Position numbers and translations under genes: made by a program
The notes under the pieces: model-generated
Databases searched by the model: none
The model's input: the letters and a program-made list of their open reading frames with translations, nothing else
What the model was told of the DNA's origin: nothing
Source: Rhodospirillaceae bacterium
GTDB lineage: Bacteria > Pseudomonadota > Alphaproteobacteria > Azospirillales > Azospirillaceae
Reading direction: 5' to 3'
DNA: 34,577 nucleotides
Assembly (NCBI GenBank): GCA_029267445.1
Contig: JAJUIU010000043.1
Coordinates: 1 to 34,577 of the forward strand
Part shown: piece by piece, positions 24,932-33,329 of the stretch
Layout of the letters: the number at the start of each line of letters is the position of its first letter
Numbering within the stretch: the stretch's first letter is position 1

Positions 24932-25038
24932 CCTCGCCCTTCGACAGGCTCAGGGTGAGGCCGATTGATGAGGTTGAGCCTTGTCGTGACCGGCGGCATG
25001 CCGATCAGCCCTCACCCTGAGCTTGTCGAAGGGCGAGG
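24932..25038. repeat. Dispersed-type inverted repeat (29-bp arms)
   Basis: Two 29-nt arms (24932-24960 and 25010-25038) are inverted copies differing at one base, 49 nt apart. The arm core CCTTCGACAGGCTCAGGGTG (and TTGTCGAAGGGCGAGG in the second) is a sequence found repeatedly in intergenic regions of many GC-rich proteobacteria. It fills the gap between convergent hslO and the TauE/SafE gene and can form a large hairpin that may end both transcripts. Confidence 0.85.
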
Positions 25039-25055
25039 GTTGCGGCCCTGACCCC

Positions 25056-25832
25056 TCACAGATACTCCCGGCCGAAGAAGTACAGGCTCAGCAGGGTGCC
25101 CACGGTCACCACGAACCAGCGGACATAGACGGTGGGCACGGCCTTTGCGGCGACGACGCCCAGATAGCCGCCGGCGATGCAGAAGACCATGACCACCAGC
25201 GCCTCGGCCCATTCCACGATGCCGCTGACGATGAACAGGGCCACCGCGATCCCATTGATGATGATGGACAGGATGACCTTCGCCGCGTTGATGCGGTGGA
25301 AATCGTCCCCCTCCGTCACCGCCAGGGACGCCAGCATCAGGATGCCCATCCCGGCCCCGAAGAACCCGCCATAGATCGCGACGAAGAACTGGATGATCCC
25401 GCCCGCGATCCGGCCGACCGCGCCGCCGGATTCCGCCGCCTCGCGCCCCTTGCGGCGGAAGAAGGCGCCGATCCTCGGACTGAAGGCGAACAGGACCGTC
25501 GCGGCCAGCAGGAGCCAGGGCACCAGCACCCGGAACTCGGCATCCTCCAGTGTCAGCAGCACGATGGCGCCCACCGTGGACCCGGCGAGGCTGATCACCC
25601 CCAGCAGGGCGAAATGCCGCCAGTTGGCCAGGGCTTCCTGCTTGTACGCGGCGGCGCTTGCGACGGAGCCGGGCAGGACGGCGACGGCGCTGGTGGCGTT
25701 GGCCGCGATCGCCGGCATGCCTGTCGCCACCAGGGCGGAGAAGGTGAAGAAGGTGCCGCCGCCCGCGACGGCGTTGACCAGACCGGCGATCAGCCCCGCC
25801 CCGCCCAGCAGCAGCACATCGTACAAGGTCAC
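25056..25832 (-). CDS. TauE/SafE-family membrane transporter
   Basis: Predicted 258 aa from GTG 25832, about eight hydrophobic segments. The N-terminal repeat has GLIAGLVNAVAGGGTFFTF and NATSAVAVLPGSVASAAAY; the second half has the matching FFVAIYGGFFGAGMGILML and NAAKVILSIIINGIAVALF. These paired Gly-rich and Asn-x-Thr/Ala-x-Ala motifs mark TauE/SafE (DUF81) permeases, which export sulfite, sulfoacetate or related organic anions. The real substrate is unknown because no sulfur metabolism gene is adjacent. Single gene on its strand. Confidence 0.9.
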   Translation of the reverse strand: MTLYDVLLLGGAGLIAGLVNAVAGGGTFFTFSALVATGMPAIAANATSAVAVLPGSVASAAAYKQEALANWRHFALLGVISLAGSTVGAIVLLTLEDAEFRVLVPWLLLAATVLFAFSPRIGAFFRRKGREAAESGGAVGRIAGGIIQFFVAIYGGFFGAGMGILMLASLAVTEGDDFHRINAAKVILSIIINGIAVALFIVSGIVEWAEALVVMVFCIAGGYLGVVAAKAVPTVYVRWFVVTVGTLLSLYFFGREYL

Positions 25833-25947
25833 CGCAACCGCCCCGTCATTCCACCCGCGCCGACGCGGACCAACTTAGGGCGGGTCGGGGCCGTCCGGCC
25901 ACTCGCTTTTGGCCGGACAGCCATGCCGGGTCGCGGCACCCTGCCGC

Positions 25948-26766
25948 TCAGCCCGCGTCCACCTCCACGGGCGCCATGTTCTTCACATCCTTGAAGTCGA
26001 ACGGCAGCAGGACATGGTCGGCGTCCGGGTCCAGACCCGCCTCGGGCGGGACGGGCAGGGCGTACCGGGTGACGGTCGGGCCGTTGTACTGCGCCTCGGC
26101 CGCCACCAGCAGGCCCGACCCGTCGAAGATCAGGTCCACGACGTCGCCGTAGCGGATCCGGTCGTTCAGCAGCATGTCCTTGTCCAGAAGCTCGCTGACC
26201 CGCACGGCTTCGGCCTGCCGGCCCGGCTCCAGCGCGTCGCTGTCCTCGAACTGCTTGGCGTCCAGGCGCCCCGGGCGGCCCTGGGCGGTGACGACCAGGG
26301 ACTCGCCGTCGCGGGCGATCTGCGCCCCGGCCCAGTCCAGCGCGCGCCCCTCGGCCAGGACGATGGCGATGACGGACAGGTCGTTCTGGCTGACGGCCAC
26401 GTCCTCCACAGCGCCCAGCGCGTTGCCACGCGCGTCGGTCACGGTGGCGCCGATCAGATCCGTGGCGGCGATCGGATTCTCGATGGACGCCGGGTTCCAC
26501 GTGGCCAGTGGCGAGGGGGCTTCCTCCGTCGCCGCCTCCGCCTCCCCGGCGGGCTGTTCTGCAGTCGCCTGCCCACCTCCCGCCTGCTCACCTGCCGGAT
26601 CACCGGGGGGCTGCTCCGCCGGGGGCTGCTCGGCGGGCGCCTCCGCGGCCGGAGGCTCGGCCGCGGGCGGTGCGGGGGGCGGAGAGTCCTGTGCGGTCGC
26701 GGCGCCCGACACGGCGAAGAGTGCCGCGAACGGCAGTGCTGCCAGCCAGGGGAATGGGCGTGTCAT
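25948..26766 (-). CDS. Exported protein with PRC-barrel-like domains
   Basis: Predicted 272 aa. Signal peptide (res 1-26, cleavage near ATAQD), then a Pro/Glu/Ala-rich linker (res 27-86) with repeated PPAE/EQPP units, then a PRC-barrel-like domain (ENPIAATDLIGATVTDARGN, LGAVEDVAVSQND) and a second region of similar build (VRVSELLDKDMLLND, YGDVVDLIFDGSGLL). ATG 26764-26766 has GGGAG 8 nt upstream. Exported PRC-barrel proteins are common in Rhodospirillales and Rhizobiales with no settled role; envelope or peptidoglycan-proximal work is likely given the linker. Divergent from the next exported protein. Confidence 0.8.
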   Translation of the reverse strand: MTRPFPWLAALPFAALFAVSGAATAQDSPPPAPPAAEPPAAEAPAEQPPAEQPPGDPAGEQAGGGQATAEQPAGEAEAATEEAPSPLATWNPASIENPIAATDLIGATVTDARGNALGAVEDVAVSQNDLSVIAIVLAEGRALDWAGAQIARDGESLVVTAQGRPGRLDAKQFEDSDALEPGRQAEAVRVSELLDKDMLLNDRIRYGDVVDLIFDGSGLLVAAEAQYNGPTVTRYALPVPPEAGLDPDADHVLLPFDFKDVKNMAPVEVDAG

Positions 26767-26963
26767 GGCGATGCTCCCTGTCGATCCGGGGTTCTCTCCG
26801 GGCCAACGCCACCGCCGACATACGGGTTCCCAGAGATCGTCGGGAGCTGGCCGCCGGGAGGCCTGCCGCTGTTTCGCGCTGGCGCGTCATCCATCTTTTG
26901 GACATCTTCGCCCGACAGCATCACCCGTCTACCACCTCGGTTCCTGCCATGGAGATCGACCCC

Positions 26964-27548
26964 ATGCGGTCCGCGTTCCGCATTCTCGCCGCCCTCCTCA
27001 TCTTCGCCGGCAGCGTTGGCGCCACTGCCCAGCAGGCGCCGGCACCCCAGGGTTTCGGCTTCCAGCAGAAGGGGCCCATCGCGCTGGACGTGGCGGCGAT
27101 CGAGGTCGTCGACAGCTACGTGGCCCCCTTGAGGGAGCCGAACGTCGAACACCTGATCCCGGTCTCGCCGTCGGCCGCCGTTCGGCTGTGGGCCGCCGAC
27201 CGGCTGCGGGCGGAGGGTACGACGGGGCGCGCCCGGGTCGTCGTCCGGGACGGAGCGGTGAAGGAGGTTCCGTTGCCCCGGACGGAGGGCGTGCGCGGCT
27301 GGTTCACCAAGGACCAGTCCGAGCGCTACGAGGCGACCCTGTCCGTGGAGGTGCAGGTCGAGGGCCCCGGCGGCTGGACCGGGTTCACCAGCGTCGCCGT
27401 GGCACGCTCCACGACCGTCGCCGAGAATGTCAGTCTGGCCGAGCGGGAGAAGGCGATGCTGGCCCTCGTCCAGGCGCTCGCCGCCGACCTGGACGCCAAG
27501 CTGGACGAGGCCATCCGTTCCAACCTGTTCCGTGTCGTGAAGCTCTGA
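26964..27548 (+). CDS. Exported conserved protein of unknown function
   Basis: Predicted 194 aa. Signal peptide MRSAFRILAALLIFAGSVGA with cleavage near ATAQQ. Mature part starts GFGFQQKGPIALDVAAIEVVDSY and has LIPVSPSAAVRLWAADRLRAEG, ARVVVRDGAVKEVPLPRT and a C-terminal helix (EKAMLALVQALAADLDAKLDEAI). I recognise the type as one found in Rhodospirillales genomes but know no function. ATG 26964 is preferred over in-frame ATG 26949 because GGAG lies 9 nt upstream of it and the signal peptide starts there. The open frame extends far further upstream but into non-coding-like sequence. Confidence 0.75.
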   Translation: MRSAFRILAALLIFAGSVGATAQQAPAPQGFGFQQKGPIALDVAAIEVVDSYVAPLREPNVEHLIPVSPSAAVRLWAADRLRAEGTTGRARVVVRDGAVKEVPLPRTEGVRGWFTKDQSERYEATLSVEVQVEGPGGWTGFTSVAVARSTTVAENVSLAEREKAMLALVQALAADLDAKLDEAIRSNLFRVVKL

Positions 27549-27601
27549 CCCGCCCGTAAAAGAATCTGTATGCCAGATGACCGGCTGGCGGCCGAATGTT
27601 C

Positions 27602-27640
27602 GGAAATTCATTAAATTCCTATAAAGAACTAAGGAATATA
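27602..27640 (+). promoter_or_regulatory. AT-rich promoter region with inverted repeat
   Basis: ATTCCT (27615-27620) and AGGAAT (27632-27637) form an inverted repeat around an 11-nt spacer; a second GGAAATT starts at 27602. TATAAAG occurs inside and just after it. This is the only AT-rich patch in the 123-nt gap before the kinase gene and probably includes its promoter and an operator. Confidence 0.4.
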
Positions 27641-27671
27641 AAGGGGACTGAACCGAATCCGGTCACCCTCG

Positions 27672-29756
27672 ATGCCTCTTCGCACGCGCCTCCTCGAGCT
27701 GATAACCGACCTCCAGCATGAGGCGCTGTCCGGGGCTGAGCCGCGGTTTCTGTTCCGCCGCTCGCTCCAGGCGTTGCTCACCGTCACGCAAAGCGCGCAC
27801 GGCTTCATCGGGGAGGTGTCGCGCACCCCCGAGGGGGCCCCCTATCTTCGCACGTTCATCATCGCCGACGCCGACGGCAACGAGGCGGAGGTGCCCTCCG
27901 GCCGGGACGGCGGCACGGAGGGTTTGGAGTTCCACCACCTCGACAATCTGTTCGGCGCCGCCATCCGGACCGGCGAGGTCGTGATCAGCAACGACCCCGC
28001 GTCGGACCCCCGGTCGGGCGGCACGCCCGAAGGCCACCCGCCGCTGCGGGCCTTCATGGCGCTGCCCCTGGTCGTCGGGTTCAAGGTGGTCGGCCTCGTC
28101 GGCTTGGCCAACCGGTCCGGCGGCTATTCCGAGGACCTGGCCGCGAACCTGCGGCCCCTGGTCACCACGGCGACCGCCATCCTGCAGGCCGACCAGATCG
28201 AGCGCGCCCGCCGCCGGGCCGAGGAGGAGATCCGGGAGCAGAAGGAGCGGCTGGCGCTGGTGATCGCCGGCACCGGCGTCGGGCTGTGGGACTGGCATGT
28301 TCAGACCGGCGCGGTCGTCTTCAATGAGCGCTGGGCCGAGATCGTCGGCCACACGCTGGCCGAACTGGGGCCGATCAGCATCCAGACATGGATCGACCTC
28401 TGCCACCCGGACGACCTCGCCGTCTCCAACGCGCTGCTGGCGGACGTCTTCAGCCGCAAAAGCCCGATTTATCTCTGCGACGCCCGGATGCGCCACAAGG
28501 ACGGGCGCTGGGTCTGGGTGCGCGACAGCGGGCGCGTGATCGAATGGGACGCGGATGGGCGTCCCTGGCGCATGGTGGGCACGCATCTCGACATCACCGA
28601 GGAGAAGCAGTCGCTGGAGCAGATCACCGGCTACCGCAACCAGCTGGAGGCGATCCTGGCGGCGGCACCCGACGGCGTGATGACCGTGGACGAGCGGCTC
28701 CGGATCACCCGCTTCAATCCGGCGGCCGAACGGCTGTTCGACCGGTCCGCGGCCGAGGTGCTGGGGGAGCCGCTTTCCATGCTGATGAGCCCGGACATGC
28801 AGCCGCAGCACGACGGCCTGGCGCAGCGCTTCCTGTCCGAACCGGGGCTGGAGGGCCGGCCCATGGCCAACTGGCGGACCGTGCAGGGCCGGCGGCGCGA
28901 CGGCGGCACCTTCCCCATGTCCGTGACCTTGTCGCGGACCTCCCTGAACGGCCAGCCGACGGCCATCGCCATCATGCGGGACATGACGGTCATCGAGCTG
29001 CAGAAGCACGACCTGCAGGACATGGCCTTCAAGCTGACGGAACAGCTCCGCGCGGCCCAGGAGGCGAACGCGGCGAAGACCCGGTTCCTCGCGTCCATGA
29101 GCCACGAGCTCCGCACGCCGCTGAACGCGATCATCGGGTTCGCCGACCTGCTGTCCTCCGACATCGCCGACACGCTGGTCGAGCCGAAGCGCAAGGACTA
29201 CGCCGCCGACATCCTGAACGCCGGGCGGCACCTCCTGTCCCTGATCGAGGACATCCTCGACATGGCCCGCATCGAGGAGCGCCGGCTCGAGCTGTCCCTG
29301 GAGTCTCACAGCCCGACGGTCCTGATCGCGGAGGCCGTGCGCATCAGCCAGCCCGTCCTGGCGGACAACGGCCTCGCCTTCAGCCTGGACGTGCCGGCGG
29401 ACCTGCCACAGGTCAGGGCGGATGCCCGCGCCGTGCGGCAGATCGTGATCAACCTTTTGGGCAATGCCGCCAAGTTCACGCCGCGCGGCGGTCGCGTCCA
29501 GTTGCGGGCCACGCGCGACGGCGGAGCCATCCGCGTGACCGTGCAGGATACGGGGCGCGGCATCCCCAGGGACAAGCTGCCCCTGTTGGGCATGCCCTTC
29601 GTCCAGGTCGGCGATCCGATGATCGCGCGGGGCGGCGGCGTCGGCCTCGGCCTCGCCATCAGCCGCCAGCTCGTCGAACTGATGGGCGGCTCGCTGACGG
29701 TGGAAAGCGAATACGGCGCCTGGACGCGGGTCGGATTCTCCCTGCCGATCGCCTAG
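27672..29756 (+). CDS. GAF-PAS-PAS sensor histidine kinase
   Basis: Predicted 694 aa, soluble. Order: GAF domain (res ~20-180, QSAHGFIGEV, LPLVVGFKVVGLVGLANR), a coiled coil (RRRAEEEIREQKERL), PAS with PAC (205-330, VGLWDWHVQTGAVVFNERW, MVGTHLDITEEK), a second PAS (335-455, APDGVMTVDERLRITRFNPAAERLF), HisKA with FLASMSHELRTPLNAIIGF (H478) and HATPase with INLLGNAAKFTPRGG, DTGRGI and GVGLGLAISRQL. Catalytic residues are intact. No response regulator is next to it. ATG 27672 has no good ribosome site but is the only start that fits. Its stop overlaps that of the convergent small gene within CTAG. Confidence 0.93.
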   Translation: MPLRTRLLELITDLQHEALSGAEPRFLFRRSLQALLTVTQSAHGFIGEVSRTPEGAPYLRTFIIADADGNEAEVPSGRDGGTEGLEFHHLDNLFGAAIRTGEVVISNDPASDPRSGGTPEGHPPLRAFMALPLVVGFKVVGLVGLANRSGGYSEDLAANLRPLVTTATAILQADQIERARRRAEEEIREQKERLALVIAGTGVGLWDWHVQTGAVVFNERWAEIVGHTLAELGPISIQTWIDLCHPDDLAVSNALLADVFSRKSPIYLCDARMRHKDGRWVWVRDSGRVIEWDADGRPWRMVGTHLDITEEKQSLEQITGYRNQLEAILAAAPDGVMTVDERLRITRFNPAAERLFDRSAAEVLGEPLSMLMSPDMQPQHDGLAQRFLSEPGLEGRPMANWRTVQGRRRDGGTFPMSVTLSRTSLNGQPTAIAIMRDMTVIELQKHDLQDMAFKLTEQLRAAQEANAAKTRFLASMSHELRTPLNAIIGFADLLSSDIADTLVEPKRKDYAADILNAGRHLLSLIEDILDMARIEERRLELSLESHSPTVLIAEAVRISQPVLADNGLAFSLDVPADLPQVRADARAVRQIVINLLGNAAKFTPRGGRVQLRATRDGGAIRVTVQDTGRGIPRDKLPLLGMPFVQVGDPMIARGGGVGLGLAISRQLVELMGGSLTVESEYGAWTRVGFSLPIA

Positions 29757-30127
29757 TCCGCCGTTGCGGGGGCGGTCGCCTTGGCGGGCTGGGCCAGTTC
29801 CAGCAGCAGGCGTGTGCGCCGGTCGATGCCGCAGTCCAGGTTCCGGTAATTGAGCAGCAGCCCGTCCAGCAGCACGGCCCTGACCTCCGGCGGGTGGCGG
29901 CCGCCACCATCCTCCAGGACCAACGCTCGGATTCCCGTCGCCAGGGCGTCGCAGCCCGTCTCCGGATCGAGCCGGCGATCGCCCGGCTTGGCGGTGTCGA
30001 GCGACTGGTTCCGGCTCGCCTCCGCCGCATCCTCCCCGAACACGAAACCGAGGATGAAGGCGATGGCGCCGAACAGGGCCACACCGAGGACGATGCCGAG
30101 GACGCGAAGGGCGAGGGACCAGGACAT
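29753..30127 (-). CDS. Small membrane-anchored protein of unknown function
   Basis: Predicted 124 aa. One N-terminal hydrophobic segment (res ~6-30, LGIVLGVALFGAIAFILGFVFG) acts as anchor or uncleaved signal, leaving a ~90-residue outer part with two cysteines (TGCDAL, LDCGID) that could pair. The body is helical (ALATGIRALVL, VRAVLLDGLLLNYRNL) and ends Ala/Pro/Thr-rich. No family recognised. It converges on the kinase gene with stop codons overlapping in CTAG at 29753-29756. Confidence 0.65.
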   Translation of the reverse strand: MSWSLALRVLGIVLGVALFGAIAFILGFVFGEDAAEASRNQSLDTAKPGDRRLDPETGCDALATGIRALVLEDGGGRHPPEVRAVLLDGLLLNYRNLDCGIDRRTRLLLELAQPAKATAPATAD

Positions 30128-30303
30128 TGGATGCCGGAATCGACGAGGCGTGTGGAAAGTGCCCGACTGTGCGTCCCGCCGCCCGACGACGCAAGTGGGG
30201 CGTCACGCGCTTGACAATCCGCCCTGTCGGAGGTTGCATCGAAAAGTATGAGTTCTAAGCAACTCCGGGGAAATGCCGGAACGCGCCTCGATAGGGCCGT
30301 GGG

Positions 30304-30939
30304 ATGGACTGGTCGACATATCTGAGGCGACTCCGGCGCGGTCGCGGCGCCAGCCAAGCGGAATTCGCCGCGTTGCTTGGTGTCAGCCAGACCACCGTAT
30401 GGCGTTGGGAGACGGGCCAGGCGGTGCCGGACAGGGGCATTCTGGACAAATTGCTGCGCAGCATGCGCCTGCCGGATGGAACGGCGGACAGGGCGGCGAT
30501 GGAGGCCGCGTCGATGACGCGGGGGGTCGCCTCGCTGTCAAATTACCAAAGCGACCGCTATCTCGCGATCTCGCAAGGCGTGATCCAGATACAGCGCGCT
30601 CCTTATTCCGTTCTGATGAGTGTGTCGCGATCCAGGAGCACCTCGGAGGAGTCGAGGCGCGTATTGGCGGACCGCGCCCTGATGAACGCCCTCTTTTCCG
30701 GCGAGATTCTGGCGGTCCGGGTCAGCGCTGTTAACGCGAGACCATTCACTGGCGGCAGTATCGAGCTTGAAACAGTGTGGACGCCGGTTGTCCTGTCCGA
30801 CGGAACCCGTTGCATCCGCTGCGATTCCCGGCGCGCCCCTGCTCCCTTCACCGCTGGCGTCGATGTCGTCACTGTTGAAAAACTTATGGACTTCCCGTCC
30901 CCGGACGGGATCGCACCGAGCTCGCAGGACGCTTGCTAA
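30304..30939 (+). CDS. XRE-type regulator with unknown C-terminal domain
   Basis: Predicted 211 aa. Helix-turn-helix at res 1-60 (YLRRLRRGRGASQAEFAALL, GVSQTTVWRWETGQAVPD), clear Cro/cI class. Res ~75-210 form a separate domain I do not recognise (RYLAISQGVIQIQRAPYSVL, GEILAVRVSAVNARPF, GSIELETVWTPVVLSDG), strand-rich and suited to ligand sensing. Codon use is less GC-biased than in neighbours, so recent transfer is possible. ATG 30304 lacks a strong ribosome site. Its stop TAA overlaps the stop of the convergent CsaA-like gene. Confidence 0.8.
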   Translation: MDWSTYLRRLRRGRGASQAEFAALLGVSQTTVWRWETGQAVPDRGILDKLLRSMRLPDGTADRAAMEAASMTRGVASLSNYQSDRYLAISQGVIQIQRAPYSVLMSVSRSRSTSEESRRVLADRALMNALFSGEILAVRVSAVNARPFTGGSIELETVWTPVVLSDGTRCIRCDSRRAPAPFTAGVDVVTVEKLMDFPSPDGIAPSSQDAC

Positions 30940-31325
30940 TACATGCGTCCGCCGTCCGGAACCGGAAGGTCCGGGCTCAGCAACACGACCTCCCCATCCT
31001 TGTCCGGCACGCCCAGCACCAGCATCTCCGACATGAACTTGCCGATCTGCTTGTCCGGGAAGTTTACCACCGCCACGACCTGCCGGCCCAGGACGGACTC
31101 CGGCGTGTAGTGGCGGGTGATCTGGGCCGACGATTTGCGCACGCCGATCGGGTCCCCGAAATCCACCCAGAGCTTGATCGCCGGCCGCTTCGCCTCTGGA
31201 AAGGGTTCGGCGCGGACGACCGTGCCCACGCGTACGTCGACCTTCATGAAATCGGCGTAGGTGATGTTCCTGGTCAACGGACCGAGCGAGGTGGGGCCCT
31301 TGCTGTCCGGATTTCCTGACTCCAT
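30936..31325 (-). CDS. csaA: CsaA-like tRNA-binding protein
   Basis: Predicted 129 aa. Single EMAP/Arc1p-type OB-fold tRNA-binding domain: FMKVDVRVGTVVRAEPFPEA, AIKLWVDFGD, SSAQITRHYTPESVLGRQVV, VVNFPDKQIGKFMSEMLVLG. This matches CsaA, described as a chaperone-like protein with a tRNA-binding fold. The frame continues to a TTG at 31340, but ATG 31325 has GGAGG 8 nt upstream. The first 20 residues are a variable extension. Divergent from the catalase gene and convergent with the XRE gene. Cellular role remains uncertain in the family itself. Confidence 0.9.
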   Translation of the reverse strand: MESGNPDSKGPTSLGPLTRNITYADFMKVDVRVGTVVRAEPFPEAKRPAIKLWVDFGDPIGVRKSSAQITRHYTPESVLGRQVVAVVNFPDKQIGKFMSEMLVLGVPDKDGEVVLLSPDLPVPDGGRMY

Positions 31326-31473
31326 GCGGCGAACCTCCAAAATCGATAACCGACAAAATCATTAGCTATCACGGAAACCGTTCCCGCCTGCGACACCATT
31401 CCCTGTGGCCCCTGTTGGCCCCGGATCGACCGGCACCGCCGGAACGGCGCCGGTCCGCCTGAGGGAGAGGACG

Positions 31474-33201
31474 ATGGACACGGGCAACAGGCAAGGTGCC
31501 GACGGGCGCGACCTGACCAACCGCCAGGGGCATCCGATCACGAACAACCAGTCGCAGCGGACCGTGGGGGCCCGCGGCCCCGCCACGCTGGAGAACTACC
31601 AGTTCCTGGAGAAGATCACCCATTTCGACCGGGAGCGCATCCCGGAGCGCGTGGTGCACGCACGGGGGTTCGTCTGCTATGGCGAGTTCGAGGCGACGGG
31701 CAGGATCGGCGATGAACCGGCTTCCCGGTACACCCGCGCCAAGCTGTTCCAGCAGCCGGGCGGGAAGACGCCGCTGGCGATCCGCTTCTCCACCGTGATC
31801 GGCGGGCGCGACAGCAGCGAGACGGCGCGCGACCCACGCGGCTTCGCGGTCAAGTTCTACACCGAGGACGGCAACTGGGACCTGGTCGGCAACAACCTCG
31901 CCGTCTTCTTCATCCGCGACGCGATCAAGTTCCCGGATGTGATCCATTCGCTGAAGCCCGACCCGGTGACCTTCCGGCAGGAGCCGAACCGCGTCTTCGA
32001 CTTCATGAGCCAGACGCCGGAATCGATGCACATGCTGACGCACCTGTTCAGTCCGCGCGGCATCCCGGCCAGCTACCGCCACATGGAGGGGTTTGGCGTC
32101 AACACCTACAAGATGGTGAACGAGGCCGGGGAGACGGTCCTGGTGAAGTACCATTTCCACCCGCGCTGCGGCATCGCCAGCCTGACGGCGGAGGAGGCGG
32201 CCAAGGTGCAGGGCCAGGATCTGGGCTCCGCCTCCAAGGACCTGTTCATGGCGATCGAGCGGGGCGAGTACCCGCAGTGGGACATGTACGTCCAGATCAT
32301 GGAGGATCACGACCATCCCGAACTGGACTGGGATCCGCTGGACGACACCAATATCTGGCCGGAGAAGGATTTTCCCCTACGCCATGCCGGCGTCATGACT
32401 CTTAACCGGAACGTGGAGGACTTTTTCAACGAGAACGAACAGATCGCCATGGGTACCGGCGTGCTGGTGGACGGTCTCGACTTCTCCGACGACAAGATGC
32501 TGGTCGGCCGGACCTTCAGCTACTCCGACACCCAGCGTTACCGCGTGGGCACCAACTACCTTCAGCTGCCCGTGAACCAGGCGAAGAACGCGGCCGTGGC
32601 GACCAACCTGTCGGGCGGGCAGATGTCCTACGGCCGCGATCTGGCGCCGGGGCAGAACCCGCACGTGAACTTCGAGCCGTCCCTGCATGGCGGGCTGCGC
32701 GAGGCGTCGCGGGCGGAGCCGAACAACCCGCCGGAAATCCGGGGCCGCCTGACCCGCGCCGTGCTGGAGCGGCGCAACGACTATGTCCAGGCGCGCGGCC
32801 GCTTCTGCACCATGATGGATTGGGAGCGCGACGATCTCGTGCTGAACCTTGGCACGCTGCTGTCCCAATGCGAGCGGGATGTGCAGGAACGCATGCTCTG
32901 GCACCTGTTCCTGGTGCATGACGCGTATGGCGCGCGGGTGGGCGAGTTGCTGGGCCTGACGGCGGACGACGTCCGTCACCTGGACCCGCTGCCCGGCCAG
33001 GTGCTGACCGACGAGGACAGGCGGCGGCTGGCCAATCTGGGCGGCAACGGCGACGTCATCGACCCCGGGATCTGGGGCCAGTGGACCAGCTCGGTCGAGA
33101 ACCGGCGCACCACGGCGGAGGAGGTCCTGGCGGGCCTCGGCGCCGGAATGGCCATCGGCCTTGCGCGGGAGCGGGCCCGACACAGCCACGCGGCCGAGTA
33201 G
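31474..33201 (+). CDS. Monofunctional heme catalase
   Basis: Predicted 575 aa. Breaks hydrogen peroxide into water and oxygen. Catalytic His62 in [10 protein letters not shown], catalytic Asn region [17 protein letters not shown] (N140/N141), heme-ligand Tyr350 in [14 protein letters not shown]. Longer than the ~480-aa small-subunit catalases but shorter than the ~750-aa large ones. The core differs from the usual text: the stretch before the heme Tyr reads [15 protein letters not shown] rather than the common FxPANIVPG form, and the ~60 residues at the end ([29 protein letters not shown]) are an extension with a hydrophobic helix. ATG 31474 has GGGAGAGG upstream. No OxyR gene is adjacent. 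Confidence 0.95.
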   Translation: MDTGNRQGADGRDLTNRQGHPITNNQSQRTVGARGPATLENYQFLEKITHFDRERIPERVVHARGFVCYGEFEATGRIGDEPASRYTRAKLFQQPGGKTPLAIRFSTVIGGRDSSETARDPRGFAVKFYTEDGNWDLVGNNLAVFFIRDAIKFPDVIHSLKPDPVTFRQEPNRVFDFMSQTPESMHMLTHLFSPRGIPASYRHMEGFGVNTYKMVNEAGETVLVKYHFHPRCGIASLTAEEAAKVQGQDLGSASKDLFMAIERGEYPQWDMYVQIMEDHDHPELDWDPLDDTNIWPEKDFPLRHAGVMTLNRNVEDFFNENEQIAMGTGVLVDGLDFSDDKMLVGRTFSYSDTQRYRVGTNYLQLPVNQAKNAAVATNLSGGQMSYGRDLAPGQNPHVNFEPSLHGGLREASRAEPNNPPEIRGRLTRAVLERRNDYVQARGRFCTMMDWERDDLVLNLGTLLSQCERDVQERMLWHLFLVHDAYGARVGELLGLTADDVRHLDPLPGQVLTDEDRRRLANLGGNGDVIDPGIWGQWTSSVENRRTTAEEVLAGLGAGMAIGLARERARHSHAAE

Positions 33202-33329
33202 CGGACCGGCGGGCCCGTCGCCGCGGCATCCCCTGCGGCAGCCCTCCCCTGCGGCACCCCCTTGCGCGATGCTTCCGGATCGATATGACTGGCTGGAAGG
33301 ATCGCGGGGGGATTGGGGCGGGGGCGTCG

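Noticed and set aside
26560-26690. Short tandem repeats that could suggest a CRISPR or minisatellite
   Set aside because: They are codon repeats of a Pro/Glu/Ala linker within an exported protein; no regular repeat-spacer pattern exists.
27663-30239. Very long open frame on the minus strand opposite the GAF-PAS-PAS kinase gene
   Set aside because: Its translation is compositionally odd (rich in His, Gln, Arg, Gly) with no motif, and the plus strand encodes a complete kinase. It is a GC-skew shadow.
31365-31390. GGAA-N4-TTCC as an ECF or OxyR site before catalase
   Set aside because: Arms of only 4 bp and no proper second element at the expected spacing.
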